Source: Gemmataceae bacterium
GTDB lineage: Bacteria > Planctomycetota > Planctomycetia > Gemmatales > Gemmataceae
Assembly (NCBI GenBank): GCA_009691845.1
Contig: SIAJ01000004.1
Coordinates: 1-64,000, forward strand
Direction: 5' to 3'
Length of the DNA stretch: 64,000 nt
The notes beneath the pieces were generated by a model. That model saw only the letters and a program-made list of their open reading frames with translations. It was not told the origin of the DNA and made no database searches. The position numbers and the translations under genes were made by a program. Shown piece after piece: positions 17,120 through 26,900 of this stretch; position 1 is the first letter of the stretch; each line of letters opens with the position of its first letter.

Positions 17120-19644
17120 CTGAGCCTCATTTTCAGCCGGTTTTTTGCTTCCACCGCCGCTCGCGTGAACGTCGCCCCGGCCGCACCTGTCGACCAGTGG
17201 GCCAGTAGCGCAGCCGCCTCTGGAGTCCCGACCGCCTCCATCGCTTCGACGGACCGAATTAGGCGAAGCTGCTCTGGCGTTAGCCGGCCGTCCGCAGCAA
17301 GAAGCCGCTCAATCCGTTCCCGCGTTTCGGGGGGTAGCGTACGGCCGAGAGCGTCGCGGAGCGGGCCACGTGAGCGTTCGCCCATAGAAGCCAGCCCCTT
17401 CATGGCCGACTCTCGTCTTCGAAAATCGCGGTGATCGAGTTCGTCGATCCACTTGCGGATTTGCTCGGCATCTGGCGAAGCGAGAGGCGACGCGTTGATT
17501 TGCAAGAAAGGAATCGCGTCCTTCGGGCAAGAAGCGAACAACCGCATCGCGGCGAAGGCAAGCGCGGCATCCGGGGAGCGCAAATCCGCCCACGCTTGTT
17601 CGAGTGAGCCCGGACTAACGGGTATCCGCCAGCCACCCGCATACAAATCCCACAAGAAAATCGGGCCGCCACGAACACTGGCGGCCAGGGTTTTTCCATC
17701 TTCGGTGAACGCCAGCGAAACGACCGCCCCTCCGCCATCCAGGCGACGACGTAGGCTGCCGCTCAACACTTCCCAAATGGCGATCTTGCTCGCCACCTCT
17801 AGCCGGGCAAGCATCCGACCATCAGGCGAGATGGCGACACACTGCTCGCGTTGCTCGTCCTGCGGGACCTTCAGCGTCGCCTTGCCCGTGGTGAGATCGA
17901 AGACCGTGGCCAACCCATGCTGACCGAAGCGGCCTTGTGGGTTCTCGCCGGCGTGGGCGACTGCCAACCAGTTGCCGTCCGGAGTCCAAGCAAGCTGGTT
18001 CACGTCCCCGCTTGTCTCGAAACGGCGCACAAACCTAAACTCGAACAGATCAAAGATGTCCACGGCTCCTCGGCTGCCATTACTGTTGATGCCAACTGCA
18101 ACGAGTCTGCCGTTCTCTGCCACGGAAATGCCGGAATTCATGCCGATCACTCCGGGTCGTGGGATCTTCCGAGATTTCGTCTCCCCCGCCTGAACGGTGA
18201 TCAATTCTTCGGCTCGCCAGGCAATCAGAGTTTGTCCATCGGGCGAAGTCGTCGCCCCCAAGGATTCCTTCGCAATCCCGTCGCTTTTGCTACTAACCAG
18301 CAACGACCCGGTTGCCACGTCACGCAACTCAAAATTGGATTCTTTCTGGTACACGGCAGCTTTGCCATCCCGTGAAATCACGAGTGGGATAACACCACTC
18401 GCGTTTTTCGCCCGAATGTTTCGGCTGGTTTCGTCACGCAGGTTCCACTCGACCCACCCGCCCCACTGAGTCAGCCTGCCGGAGAGAGTGTTTCCGGAAC
18501 ACCGAAGTCGATCCGGCAGGCCGGGTGGATCGGCGCCATACGGAAGCTGCTTGCCCGTTTTTGCGTCGAAGAGGATCGCGGAATCGTCAGCCGTCGCTGC
18601 GAGGATCGTTCCGTCAGGTGAAAGTGCCAAATCATCTTCTGTGGGCACGTCGAACGAGCGTGACTTGCCATCGAGCAGATTCCAAAAGGTCGCCACGCCT
18701 TGGTAGTAGGTCAGCAACTCGGTTCCCGCTTTGTCGAAACCGATGACCTTGGCAGCCGGCTTGAACGTGTGTCGCAGCTTCGTGGCTTTGACGTCCCAGC
18801 AGCAAACGGTCTTGGCCTCGTCGCCGACGCTTGCGGCAATCCACTTCCCGTCCGGAGACGACAACGGATTTCGAACCCAATCCGTGTCCGCGACGCCAGG
18901 CTTTTCCTTCTTCGCATCCGGCGCTGGGACTTCGTATTTCAAGGTCGCAACCACTTTTCCCGTGGCCACGGCGTGGAAAGTGAGTGAGCCCCTATTTGCC
19001 AGCACGATCGTGGTGGAATCGTCCGTGAAACAGCAGCCGCCCGTGGATTCTGAACGAACCGACTCCTGCCACTTTTGTTTTCCGCCTTCGCTCTCGAACA
19101 GGGTGAGCCCTTCCAGCAGGACCGCGACCATCATTGAGCCATCGATCGAGAAGGCGGTCGATTGAGCCTGCCCGAAAACTATGGGAGGCGTAGCGGACAG
19201 CAACTTACCCGACACAAATTCGTAATGGCAAATCGTGGTGTGCCCGCCGGAACTGGGCCTCGCGAGCAAGGCAAACGTATCTCTCGAAGTGAGTCGTCCC
19301 GAGTCGACGTTCCTCTCCGCGGGATAGCTGACTCGAAAGAGAACCTTACCGGTCTTCGGATCCCAGGCGCGTAACTCCTCGCCGCTCGCAGCAACAAGCG
19401 TCGTTCCCTTGGCTGAGAAAGCCAGCCGATTGAGATACCCTGGCAAACGCATTCGAGTTGTGCCGAGTCTCCCGGTCGCACCACTGGGTAGTGCGAGGTC
19501 CTCATCACCCGGACGGGCCTTGAGGCCATCCTCGCCCTTGGCCTTGGGTTTGGGAGGGGGTGGCGATGCGGCTTGACCTGCGAGGGTGGCCAGTGCGATG
19601 GGTACGGAAGTGTGAAGGAAATTTCGTCGGTCGGGGACAGACAT
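17116..19644 (-). CDS. WD40 repeat protein with HEAT-like C-terminal domain
   Basis: An 842-residue protein. Residues 1-25 form a Tat-like signal (PDRRNFLHTSVPIALATLA), then a Pro/Lys linker, then many WD40-type blades, e.g. NRLAFSAKGTTLVAASGEEL, LSPDGTILAATADDSAILFD, ISPDGRMLARLEVASKIAIW and LAFTEDGKTLAASVRGGPIFLWD. The last 150 residues (from DLRSPDAALAFAAMRLFA) form the helical domain that planctomycetes commonly attach to WD40 propellers. Probably an exported protein-interaction scaffold. Start chosen at 19644 rather than 20088: the longer frame would run through the opposite-strand gene at 19789-20226 and lacks a domain. An ATG at 19665 is also possible. Confidence 0.75.
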   Translation of the reverse strand: MSVPDRRNFLHTSVPIALATLAGQAASPPPPKPKAKGEDGLKARPGDEDLALPSGATGRLGTTRMRLPGYLNRLAFSAKGTTLVAASGEELRAWDPKTGKVLFRVSYPAERNVDSGRLTSRDTFALLARPSSGGHTTICHYEFVSGKLLSATPPIVFGQAQSTAFSIDGSMMVAVLLEGLTLFESEGGKQKWQESVRSESTGGCCFTDDSTTIVLANRGSLTFHAVATGKVVATLKYEVPAPDAKKEKPGVADTDWVRNPLSSPDGKWIAASVGDEAKTVCCWDVKATKLRHTFKPAAKVIGFDKAGTELLTYYQGVATFWNLLDGKSRSFDVPTEDDLALSPDGTILAATADDSAILFDAKTGKQLPYGADPPGLPDRLRCSGNTLSGRLTQWGGWVEWNLRDETSRNIRAKNASGVIPLVISRDGKAAVYQKESNFELRDVATGSLLVSSKSDGIAKESLGATTSPDGQTLIAWRAEELITVQAGETKSRKIPRPGVIGMNSGISVAENGRLVAVGINSNGSRGAVDIFDLFEFRFVRRFETSGDVNQLAWTPDGNWLAVAHAGENPQGRFGQHGLATVFDLTTGKATLKVPQDEQREQCVAISPDGRMLARLEVASKIAIWEVLSGSLRRRLDGGGAVVSLAFTEDGKTLAASVRGGPIFLWDLYAGGWRIPVSPGSLEQAWADLRSPDAALAFAAMRLFASCPKDAIPFLQINASPLASPDAEQIRKWIDELDHRDFRRRESAMKGLASMGERSRGPLRDALGRTLPPETRERIERLLAADGRLTPEQLRLIRSVEAMEAVGTPEAAALLAHWSTGAAGATFTRAAVEAKNRLKMRLR

Positions 19645-19744
19645 CGCGAAGTTCCGTGAAGTCATTCCTTCCACAAACTCTATCAGACCGCATGAGGGAA
19701 CCAAAGGGAAGCAAAACCTGCCATGCATCAGTTGCGTCCCTTCG

Positions 19745-19750
19745 TATAAT
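19745..19750 (+). promoter_or_regulatory. Candidate -10 element (TATAAT)
   Basis: A perfect TATAAT lies 38 bases before the ATG at 19789, but no good -35 hexamer is found 16-18 bases upstream, so this is tentative. Confidence 0.35.
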
Positions 19751-19788
19751 ACGCGAGTATCCTTGTTCGTGTTGTCGTCGAGGCCGAT

Positions 19789-20226
19789 ATGCATTTTCAG
19801 TACGTGGTGGCTCCCCCTACGTTCGCTTTCCAGGCTCCGCCGCAGATACCTCCCGTTGAGTTGGAGCAATCGCTCCTTCGCGAATTGATCGACGTTCAGC
19901 GCGAACAACTCGCTTATTTGCGTGCCGCACACGAAGCCCACCATTCCAGCAGTCGCTGGATCGCCTTCTTCAGGCGTTGGTCGGAAGAGTTTCCCAACGC
20001 CGGCGACGGTTGCCTGAAGGCGTTCCCACACGTCGAGCGGGCGTTCCTTCGTCTGGTCGACGACCTCTCCAACCGACTGACGGATCACGAGGATAGTTCG
20101 ATCGACGATGAGTTTTCGTTGGGAGAGTTTCTCGATCGTTACGGGATGCGGCTATCGCAACTTGGAAATGTGCTCAATATTCTCGGGCCGCTCGCAGAGG
20201 CGGCCCGAATCACAGCGACGGAGTAA
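19789..20226 (+). CDS. Conserved hypothetical protein, helical
   Basis: A 145-residue soluble protein with no signal peptide. The N-terminus (about 1-25) is rich in Pro, Ala and aromatic residues; residues 28-55 form an amphipathic helix with many Leu, Gln and Arg (LLRELIDVQREQLAYL), and residues 60-80 are rich in aromatic residues (SSRWIAFFRRWSEEF). I do not recognise a named family. GAGG at 19776-19779 is a ribosome site for the ATG. Its coding DNA explains why the opposite-strand frame continues past 19644. It precedes the giant TPR gene by 74 bases and may share its transcript. Confidence 0.65.
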   Translation: MHFQYVVAPPTFAFQAPPQIPPVELEQSLLRELIDVQREQLAYLRAAHEAHHSSSRWIAFFRRWSEEFPNAGDGCLKAFPHVERAFLRLVDDLSNRLTDHEDSSIDDEFSLGEFLDRYGMRLSQLGNVLNILGPLAEAARITATE

Positions 20227-20300
20227 TGGCTGGCGTTTTCAGGATCGCAGCGTTGCCACGAGTTTGTGACCCGTCCTAAGAGAACGCATCTGGAATCGGC

Positions 20301-23300
20301 ATGGAAATACCCACGGCGGAGTTGGCCCCGATCCGCGATCTGTATACTCGCGGCTTGTACATCCAAGCCTTGCGGATTGCCGAACAATTCGGCCCGTTCG
20401 CGGAATGGTCCACCACTCCAGCTCGACTTCTTGGCGGACGATTGGCGATCCAACTCGGGGCGGCCCGACCGGGTCGCTGGATGCACCTTCGCGCCTATCG
20501 GGAAACCTCGGCTCATCCGGAAGCGATTTACTACCACGCCCGCTATCGCCTCGAAAAATTCGGGCCGCTCGGTTGCTGGAAATTTCTCCGCTCGCATCCG
20601 GAGCAAGATTGGAACGATGCCGCCCCGGAAGTCCGGGCCGACTGGTGCGGCTTGCACGCGTTTGTTTGTGCCCGGCTTCGAGACTTCGACCGAGCAGACC
20701 GCTGGCTGACTCGCGCGGAGAGCATGTCGCACGACCGGGCCTGGTTGAGCGTTGAACGTGCGGCCGTGCTTGAGTTCGCGGAACGTCCCGAGGAAGCGCT
20801 CCTCTCCGCGCGACGTGCCCTGGATCTGGTGCCGTTCTTTCGTCCAGGCGTCCAGGCCGAAGCACACTTGCTCCAGGTGCTCGGACGCGAACGGGAGGCT
20901 ATCGACCGACTGACGGAAGCCTCCTCGCAAATCGAGAGCGGGATCGTCCTGGCCCATCTCGCCGCGTTGCAGATGGACTTCCGCCACTATCACGATGCCC
21001 GGCAGAGTTACGAGCGTTACGCCGAACTCTCGCCCTTGCGAGACGCAGAGACCGAGAAATGGCTGGCGGCCCGGCGAGCGGACACCGCCTACTTTCTGGG
21101 AGAGTATGCGTCCGTCGGCGAGCAGGCTCGCAAGGCTGAAGAATCCTTTTACACAGAATTCGCCGAGCGAGTGGAGAAGACGGCAACGCCGCCTCTGCCC
21201 GTTCGACTCGATTTTCCAATGGTCGGACCGGGTGGGAAGACCGTCACGGTTTACGATCTCCTGGCACGACACTGGAAGGTGGCGGTCCAGCCAATCTCGC
21301 AAGAACTCTCGTCTCAGGATGGATTGCAAGACGTTCGCGAACGCATGTGGGGAATCGAGAACGGTTTCTTGACTGCGGAGTTCACCGCCACGGCCGAGGC
21401 TTGCTATTCTCTGCTCGAACGTGGTGTTCCGTTCCTATTCACGCTGATCGACGCGGGCTACAGCCACACCCAACTAGCCGTGGGCAGCGACCGAATTCGG
21501 GGAACTCTCTGGCTGATTGATGCTGCCGAGCGACGGCCGAACGAGTCACCGTTTGCGTCATTGATCGAACGGTATTCCGCTTCGGGCCCCCGTGGTTTGT
21601 TGTTGCTTCCGGAATCGGAAGCTCATCGCCTCGATGGGCTCGAACTACCGGATCGTTCACGATACGAATCCCTGCACGAAATCCAGTTGGCGATCCATCA
21701 GCACGAGCGACCCAGAGCGATCACCATTTACGAGCGGATAAAGACGGAGGACACTGGGCATCGCCTAACGCGGCTGGCACGCCTGGCAATCGCAAGGTAC
21801 GACGCCAATCCCACCCTGCTGCTCGCCGCAATCGATGCTCTGCTGGGACTTTTCCCGGAGGACAACACATTTCTGCTCAACCGTTTGAATGTGCTCCGGG
21901 AACTTGGGCGAAAAGAAGAGCGGGCCGAAACAACCCGACGGCAACTCGGACGCAAAGACGCGGATCCCTTGTTCGCACATCACCACGCTCAAGCTCTCTT
22001 GACGGACTTCGATCAGTTGGAAGAGGCGGAGGGACTGATGCGGCGGGCCGTACGCCAACGGCCTTACGCCCCGGCAGGCTACTACATTCTCGGCAACGTG
22101 CTCTGGGAGCAGCGACGATTTCAAGAAGCGACCGAGCTGTATCGATTTGCCGCATCGCTCGAGGATCGCGACGAACAATTCGCCGAGGCTTATTTCCGGG
22201 CCGCCCGGGCAATCGAGCAAGCACCGGAGGCCATGCGCTTTCTAAAGGCTCGCTATGAACGCTCGAAGGGCAAAGTCGCAGGACCAGCGCGGGCGATGTT
22301 TTATGCCTTGAGTGAAAACGATGAGATGGACGCAGCTTTCGGTTCGCTGGAGGCATGCTGGGCCCCACCGGACGCCAATCGAGCGGGACCATGGAATCCG
22401 CACGAAGTCGGCGAGGTGTTGCTGTTTGCCAGCGAGATGAAAACGAACTACAACGAGCCGGCCGAAGGACGAAAGTTACTCGAACAGGCTCGCCCACTGG
22501 CCACCCGAGCATCCTGGTTGCGTTCCGCGGCACGCCAGGCGTTGGTACGGGCCGACCTCACGGAAGCCCGACAGTCGTGGGAGGAGATTCTTCTCCAGGA
22601 GCCGCTCTCGGCCGACATTCACCGGAATACCTCCCGAGCAATTGCCGACCTCGAAGGGAGACCCGCGGCCATCGCCTGGGCGCAAGCCCTCTGCGATCGC
22701 TTCCCGCTCCATTATCCCCTGCAGCAACTGTTGATCGACTGGCTGCGTGGCGAGTCGGTTCCGGACGGAGGCCCCTCGCCCGCAGAGCCTGCACTTCGAC
22801 GACTGATCGACATCTGTCCGGATGATGCCTGGGCTCACCGCGAGTTGGCTCTCCATCTCGCGAACCATTCGCAGCCGGACGAGGCCTTTCCAATCCTGGA
22901 AGTTGCCCTCCAGCTCGAACCGGACAGTCCTTCGTACTACTACGCTCTGGGCCATGCGCTGACTCGTGCCGATCGACCGGGCGAATCCCGCGAGATATAC
23001 GAGGAAGCCGTTCGCAAATCGGTCGACAACGAAGTCGCCATCGTCGAACTCTTCTCGATGGCACGTGGTGAAGAAGAGAAGAATGAGATGATCGAGTTCG
23101 TCGCCGAGGAATTAAAGCGACAACGAAAATTCGGCGATGGGCTGCTGGCATTTCGGGAGCAGGCCGCCCAGGCTCACGAAGCCATCGAACCAGACGACTT
23201 GATGCGCCTGTTGCAGGATATTTTCGATGAGCATCAGGAACTTTGGCAAGCGTGGTCCGTCACGATTCAACAACTCTGCCTGGTTAGCCGCGTCGAGGAA

Positions 23301-26189
23301 GCACGCGAACTGGCCAAGGAGGCCGTCGAACGATTTCCGCTTTTGTCACGACTGTGGATGGACCTTGCCGAAGTCTGCAATGCACAAGAAGATCGCGAGG
23401 CTCAGATCGAGGCCCTGCGCCAGGCCGTTCACGTCGCACCGGGATGGAGCTATGCCGCACGCGAACTGGCCGATGCCATGGAGGCAAACGAGGAAATCGA
23501 CGAGGCTCGTGTCATTCTCGAGCAGGCCGTTGCTCGTTCGCCTCTCGATCCCGTGAATCACGGCTACCTGGCGGACAATTTGTGGTCGGTCGCCGAACAA
23601 GACGACCTCGCCGATGCCGACGAAGTGCAAGCACTCCGGAGAGAAGCGGTCGATCGGCTGAGCATCGCCTTGAAGATTGACCCGGGATACGACTGGGCTT
23701 GGCGACACCTGAGCATGTGGACGGAGCAAATGGACGAGCCGGCCCGTGCCGCGGACATTGCTCGTGAGGTTTGCCGACTGCGACCAGGCGACCCACGCGG
23801 CTGGCTGGCTCTCGCTCGCACTCTGCAGGGGCCGGAGAACAACGAGGAAGTTCTGGCGTCCTTGGACCGGGTGATCATCCTGAACGCTCGCGGTCTGGAG
23901 GCATACGACCTGAAGGCCGAGCGACTTGCCGAGATGGGCCGCTACGACGAGGCCAAGGCATCAGCGACTCCGGCGGTCTTTGAACACGACCCACCCATGA
24001 TTCTTCAGGGGCGGGCTGCCTGGGTCGAAGCAAGGCGAGGCAATCTCCCGCTTGCTTGCCGGGAAATGCAAGCACTCGTGACCCTGGAGCCGACCTATTA
24101 CTGGGGCTGGCAACAGTTAGCCGAGTGGTACAACGAGGCTGGCCGGCCGGTGGAATTCCTGGAAGCGACGGAGAAGCTCGTGGACTTGCGACCGGACAAC
24201 CCGATTGCACTGGCCATGCGCGGCGAAGCACGCTTGCAAAATGAAGATCGCGACGGCGGCAAAGAGGACCTGCGCGATGCTCAGGAACTGGAGCCAGACT
24301 ATTCCTACCCAGGGATGCTCCTGTTTGATGCGCATTTGCAAGATGAAGAATACCCCCAGGCTCAGGCCGCACTGGCCGTGCTCGAAGAGCACATTTCCGG
24401 TGGCGGTCGTCCGTACATCCTCGCTCGGATCGCTCAACTTGCGTCGCGCACGAATGACCAGGAGGCAGGCGAGAACGCTTTTCGCGAACTCGTCACGCTA
24501 CACTGCGATTCCACCTGGCCCATCAACTCGTCGGCCAACGAGTTGCGGCAGGCTGGCTGGAGCGAGCAGGTCGATCGTATTCTGCGAGAAACGTTGGAAA
24601 CCGCGAATGATTTTCATCCCTGGATCCTCATGGCCTGGCTGGAAAGTGCAAGCGGGAGCGAGAGATCTCCCGACGAAAAAATCCGGCTGGTACAGCGTGT
24701 AACCGAGATTCATCCGCGTTACGCCCAGGCCTATGACGTCCTGGCCGAGTTGCTGACTCGGCTAAGCCGATACGACGAAGCGATTCGGACTTGCCACCCG
24801 CCGGCTTGGGGAGATCGGCCGCCGCTAATCTTGCGCGGCCGTGCGGGGTGGATCACCTGGCAACGGGGCGATCATGCCAGCGCGATTGCTCAGATGCGCG
24901 AAATTGCGAACACCGACCCCGATTATTTTTGGGGCTGGCAACAACTCGCAAATTGGTACGAGGAAGAAGAGTCAAACCCCGAGTATCTGGAGGCAACCGA
25001 GCAACTCGTGCGATTGGCACCGAACGATCCATCGGCATTCGGCTATCGAGGCGAGGCACGAGCAACCGTAGGGGACCGTCGCGGTGCCAAGATCGACTTT
25101 CGCAAAGCCTTTGAACTTGATCCAGCATACGCCTTTGCTGGCATCAGCCTATTCGATGCCTTGTTGATCGACGAAGAAACGGACGAAGCGGAACGCGTGC
25201 TCGCTCGCCTCGAGGAGCACGTGGGCGGATCCCACGTCCATCTGCGCTCGGTCCGCCTGAAGTGCCATCGCGGCGATCGCGACGGAGCAGGCGAGGCGTT
25301 CCGGACCCTGCTCCTCGCGAAAGATGTGCCTCCATTTGTCGTCACTAAGGCCGCTTTCGCCATGACTGAAGTCGGTTTCGGCGATGCCGTGGATCAGGCC
25401 GTCGACGAGGCAGTGAAGACCCAAATGTCACAGCCGATCGCTCGGCTAGTCGTCGATCGGGCCATGGCCCGGAACGATTGGACCTTCCTGGATGCGCTGC
25501 CCACATACCTGAGTGTGGGCGAGGACGGCCGCGAGGTGCTATATGCCGCACTCGATTCGTTGGCCGTGGCGACACAGCGCCACCGACTGCACGAGCTGCT
25601 CCGTGCTCACGACGACGAAATCCGGAAGACGCATCGCGGCTGGGCGAAGGCACTCACTGCCCTCGTGAGCTTGCGCGACTACCAAATGGCTGTGACTTGG
25701 GCTGCCGACTGGGAAACTCGCAGTCTCGACGAGCCCTGGATGCTGCATCCACTGGTCAACGCGTTTCGGCATCTCGGAAAAACAGACGACGCTCGGCGCG
25801 TCACCGTTTTCGCACTGGATCTCCCAGCGGACGATCCCTCGATCGAGGATTTTCGAGTATGGCTGGCCTTCGAGGAGGCCTTGGAGGGGCGGACCGAACG
25901 AGCAGCCTCGCTGGTAAAAAACGTAGACGAAGACGAACTCGACGATATCCCGAGAATTCTGCATGCCTTCACCGTGTCCCTGATCCGAGTCCAACGAGTA
26001 GGACGGACGGCATTTGTCGAGGCACGTAAGCAAGGCGAGGATGCGGTTCGCGAATATGCCCCGACGGAGGGAGACGAGGATCTGTCGATCTCGTTTCGGC
26101 GCTGGGCCACTCGGCTAGCTCGTGACGCCGGAGGCTTGAGTGCGTGGTTCTGGTCGGCTTTTAAGGCAAATCGGCTGCCAAAAAATTAG
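20301..26189 (+). CDS. Giant TPR protein with degenerate C39-peptidase-like domain
   Basis: A 1962-residue cytosolic protein (no signal peptide). Residues 1-295 are helical TPR-like. About 295-450 resembles the C39 peptidase-like domain of related planctomycete TPR proteins (YDLLARHW, NGFLTAEFTATAEA, LLERGVPFLFTLIDAGYSHTQ, YSASGPRGLLLLP): the His is present (H389) but the expected catalytic Cys near GPGGKT is missing. The remainder holds more than 20 TPRs; residues about 1230-1390 and 1490-1655 are two copies of one module (GWQQL-WY, LEATE-LV-L-PN-P). Probably a protein-binding scaffold. ATG at 20301; stop 26187-26189. Confidence 0.8.
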   Translation: MEIPTAELAPIRDLYTRGLYIQALRIAEQFGPFAEWSTTPARLLGGRLAIQLGAARPGRWMHLRAYRETSAHPEAIYYHARYRLEKFGPLGCWKFLRSHPEQDWNDAAPEVRADWCGLHAFVCARLRDFDRADRWLTRAESMSHDRAWLSVERAAVLEFAERPEEALLSARRALDLVPFFRPGVQAEAHLLQVLGREREAIDRLTEASSQIESGIVLAHLAALQMDFRHYHDARQSYERYAELSPLRDAETEKWLAARRADTAYFLGEYASVGEQARKAEESFYTEFAERVEKTATPPLPVRLDFPMVGPGGKTVTVYDLLARHWKVAVQPISQELSSQDGLQDVRERMWGIENGFLTAEFTATAEACYSLLERGVPFLFTLIDAGYSHTQLAVGSDRIRGTLWLIDAAERRPNESPFASLIERYSASGPRGLLLLPESEAHRLDGLELPDRSRYESLHEIQLAIHQHERPRAITIYERIKTEDTGHRLTRLARLAIARYDANPTLLLAAIDALLGLFPEDNTFLLNRLNVLRELGRKEERAETTRRQLGRKDADPLFAHHHAQALLTDFDQLEEAEGLMRRAVRQRPYAPAGYYILGNVLWEQRRFQEATELYRFAASLEDRDEQFAEAYFRAARAIEQAPEAMRFLKARYERSKGKVAGPARAMFYALSENDEMDAAFGSLEACWAPPDANRAGPWNPHEVGEVLLFASEMKTNYNEPAEGRKLLEQARPLATRASWLRSAARQALVRADLTEARQSWEEILLQEPLSADIHRNTSRAIADLEGRPAAIAWAQALCDRFPLHYPLQQLLIDWLRGESVPDGGPSPAEPALRRLIDICPDDAWAHRELALHLANHSQPDEAFPILEVALQLEPDSPSYYYALGHALTRADRPGESREIYEEAVRKSVDNEVAIVELFSMARGEEEKNEMIEFVAEELKRQRKFGDGLLAFREQAAQAHEAIEPDDLMRLLQDIFDEHQELWQAWSVTIQQLCLVSRVEEARELAKEAVERFPLLSRLWMDLAEVCNAQEDREAQIEALRQAVHVAPGWSYAARELADAMEANEEIDEARVILEQAVARSPLDPVNHGYLADNLWSVAEQDDLADADEVQALRREAVDRLSIALKIDPGYDWAWRHLSMWTEQMDEPARAADIAREVCRLRPGDPRGWLALARTLQGPENNEEVLASLDRVIILNARGLEAYDLKAERLAEMGRYDEAKASATPAVFEHDPPMILQGRAAWVEARRGNLPLACREMQALVTLEPTYYWGWQQLAEWYNEAGRPVEFLEATEKLVDLRPDNPIALAMRGEARLQNEDRDGGKEDLRDAQELEPDYSYPGMLLFDAHLQDEEYPQAQAALAVLEEHISGGGRPYILARIAQLASRTNDQEAGENAFRELVTLHCDSTWPINSSANELRQAGWSEQVDRILRETLETANDFHPWILMAWLESASGSERSPDEKIRLVQRVTEIHPRYAQAYDVLAELLTRLSRYDEAIRTCHPPAWGDRPPLILRGRAGWITWQRGDHASAIAQMREIANTDPDYFWGWQQLANWYEEEESNPEYLEATEQLVRLAPNDPSAFGYRGEARATVGDRRGAKIDFRKAFELDPAYAFAGISLFDALLIDEETDEAERVLARLEEHVGGSHVHLRSVRLKCHRGDRDGAGEAFRTLLLAKDVPPFVVTKAAFAMTEVGFGDAVDQAVDEAVKTQMSQPIARLVVDRAMARNDWTFLDALPTYLSVGEDGREVLYAALDSLAVATQRHRLHELLRAHDDEIRKTHRGWAKALTALVSLRDYQMAVTWAADWETRSLDEPWMLHPLVNAFRHLGKTDDARRVTVFALDLPADDPSIEDFRVWLAFEEALEGRTERAASLVKNVDEDELDDIPRILHAFTVSLIRVQRVGRTAFVEARKQGEDAVREYAPTEGDEDLSISFRRWATRLARDAGGLSAWFWSAFKANRLPKN

Positions 26190-26546
26190 CCTTCCAAGGG
26201 CGAGGCCGCGAGTCGCGATCCACCCTCCACGTAAATCGATCCTGCCCGCATGCGCGACACTAGGTCCGCGCAACCTGCGCAAAAACCTCGCAAATGGGCT
26301 TAGCAGGATTAGACATTCGTTCAGCTGAACACTTGGTCAAAACTGACTTTAAACCGCTCACGACCACCAATTTGGGATATATGAGTGGTCTGGGATGATA
26401 TTTTTCAGTAAGACTGCGTCGTCTGAAGCGTATTACCTACTGAGTTTGCCAAATCCCCCGATGTGGTCTAGATATTGCTTAAAGGAATAGTGTTGACTGT
26501 CGTCTGTACAGTATGGGTGTTGTCACCCCAACCAAGGAGGGTCATC
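26190..26546. other. Gene-free stretch before csrA
   Basis: About 357 bases with no convincing ORF. It is AT-richer from about 26330 and likely holds the csrA promoter; TTGACT at 26493-26498 has no -10 at the right distance, so I do not assign one. The long frame that starts at 26475 is only the leader read in frame with csrA. Confidence 0.5.
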
Positions 26547-26813
26547 ATGTTAGTCCTGTCCCGTCGAGTTGGCGAAGAGATCATCATCAACGAGAACATC
26601 CGCGTGACGGTGGTTGCCGTGAAAGGCGACCGTATTCGTTTGGGCATTGAAGCCCCCCGTGATGTGTCGGTTGACCGGGCCGAAGTTCACGTCCGACGGA
26701 TGCAGTTTCAGCTGGATCCCGTTGGCGCGGCCGTCGATAGTCATTCATCGGATGCGGATGTGCCCATCGGTGTGATGCCAGGGAAGCACGAGGACGACAC
26801 GCTGGTCCATTAG
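26547..26813 (+). CDS. csrA: Carbon storage regulator CsrA
   Basis: An 88-residue RNA-binding protein. The CsrA core is unmistakable: MLVLSRRVGEEIIINENIRV, then GDRIRLGIEAPRDVSVDRAEV. It binds GGA-containing hairpins near ribosome sites and changes translation and mRNA stability. Start at the ATG 26547, preceded by AAGGAGGG at 26533-26540, a near-perfect Shine-Dalgarno sequence. The C-terminal 30 residues (DPVGAAVDSHSSDADV onward) are a longer acidic tail than in gammaproteobacteria. No flagellar genes are nearby. Confidence 0.93.
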   Translation: MLVLSRRVGEEIIINENIRVTVVAVKGDRIRLGIEAPRDVSVDRAEVHVRRMQFQLDPVGAAVDSHSSDADVPIGVMPGKHEDDTLVH

Positions 26814-26840
26814 GCCACTTGCCGTTCGCACGACGAAACC

Positions 26841-26882
26841 GAAAGAGGGCAAGCCGCTAGTGCGGGCAGCCCTCTTTTTTCG
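26841..26882 (+). terminator. Intrinsic terminator of csrA
   Basis: AGAGGGC pairs with GCCCTCT across a short inner stem (CCGC-TAGT-GCGG) and is followed by TTTTTT. It lies about 30 bases after the csrA stop and before the convergent gene at 26901. Confidence 0.85.
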
Positions 26883-26900
26883 TTGATTCCTAGCATTGAT

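Noticed and set aside
17116-20088. 990-codon frame as full-length WD40 protein
   Set aside because: The extra N-terminal 148 codons overlap an opposite-strand gene with its own ribosome site, and lack a domain, whereas a Tat-like signal starts at 19644.
26493-26498. csrA promoter (TTGACT)
   Set aside because: No -10 hexamer lies 16-18 bases downstream; only TATGGG at 13 bases, which is too close.
26475-26546. Longer CsrA starting at 26475
   Set aside because: CsrA begins MLVLSRR in nearly all species, and a near-perfect Shine-Dalgarno precedes the ATG at 26547.
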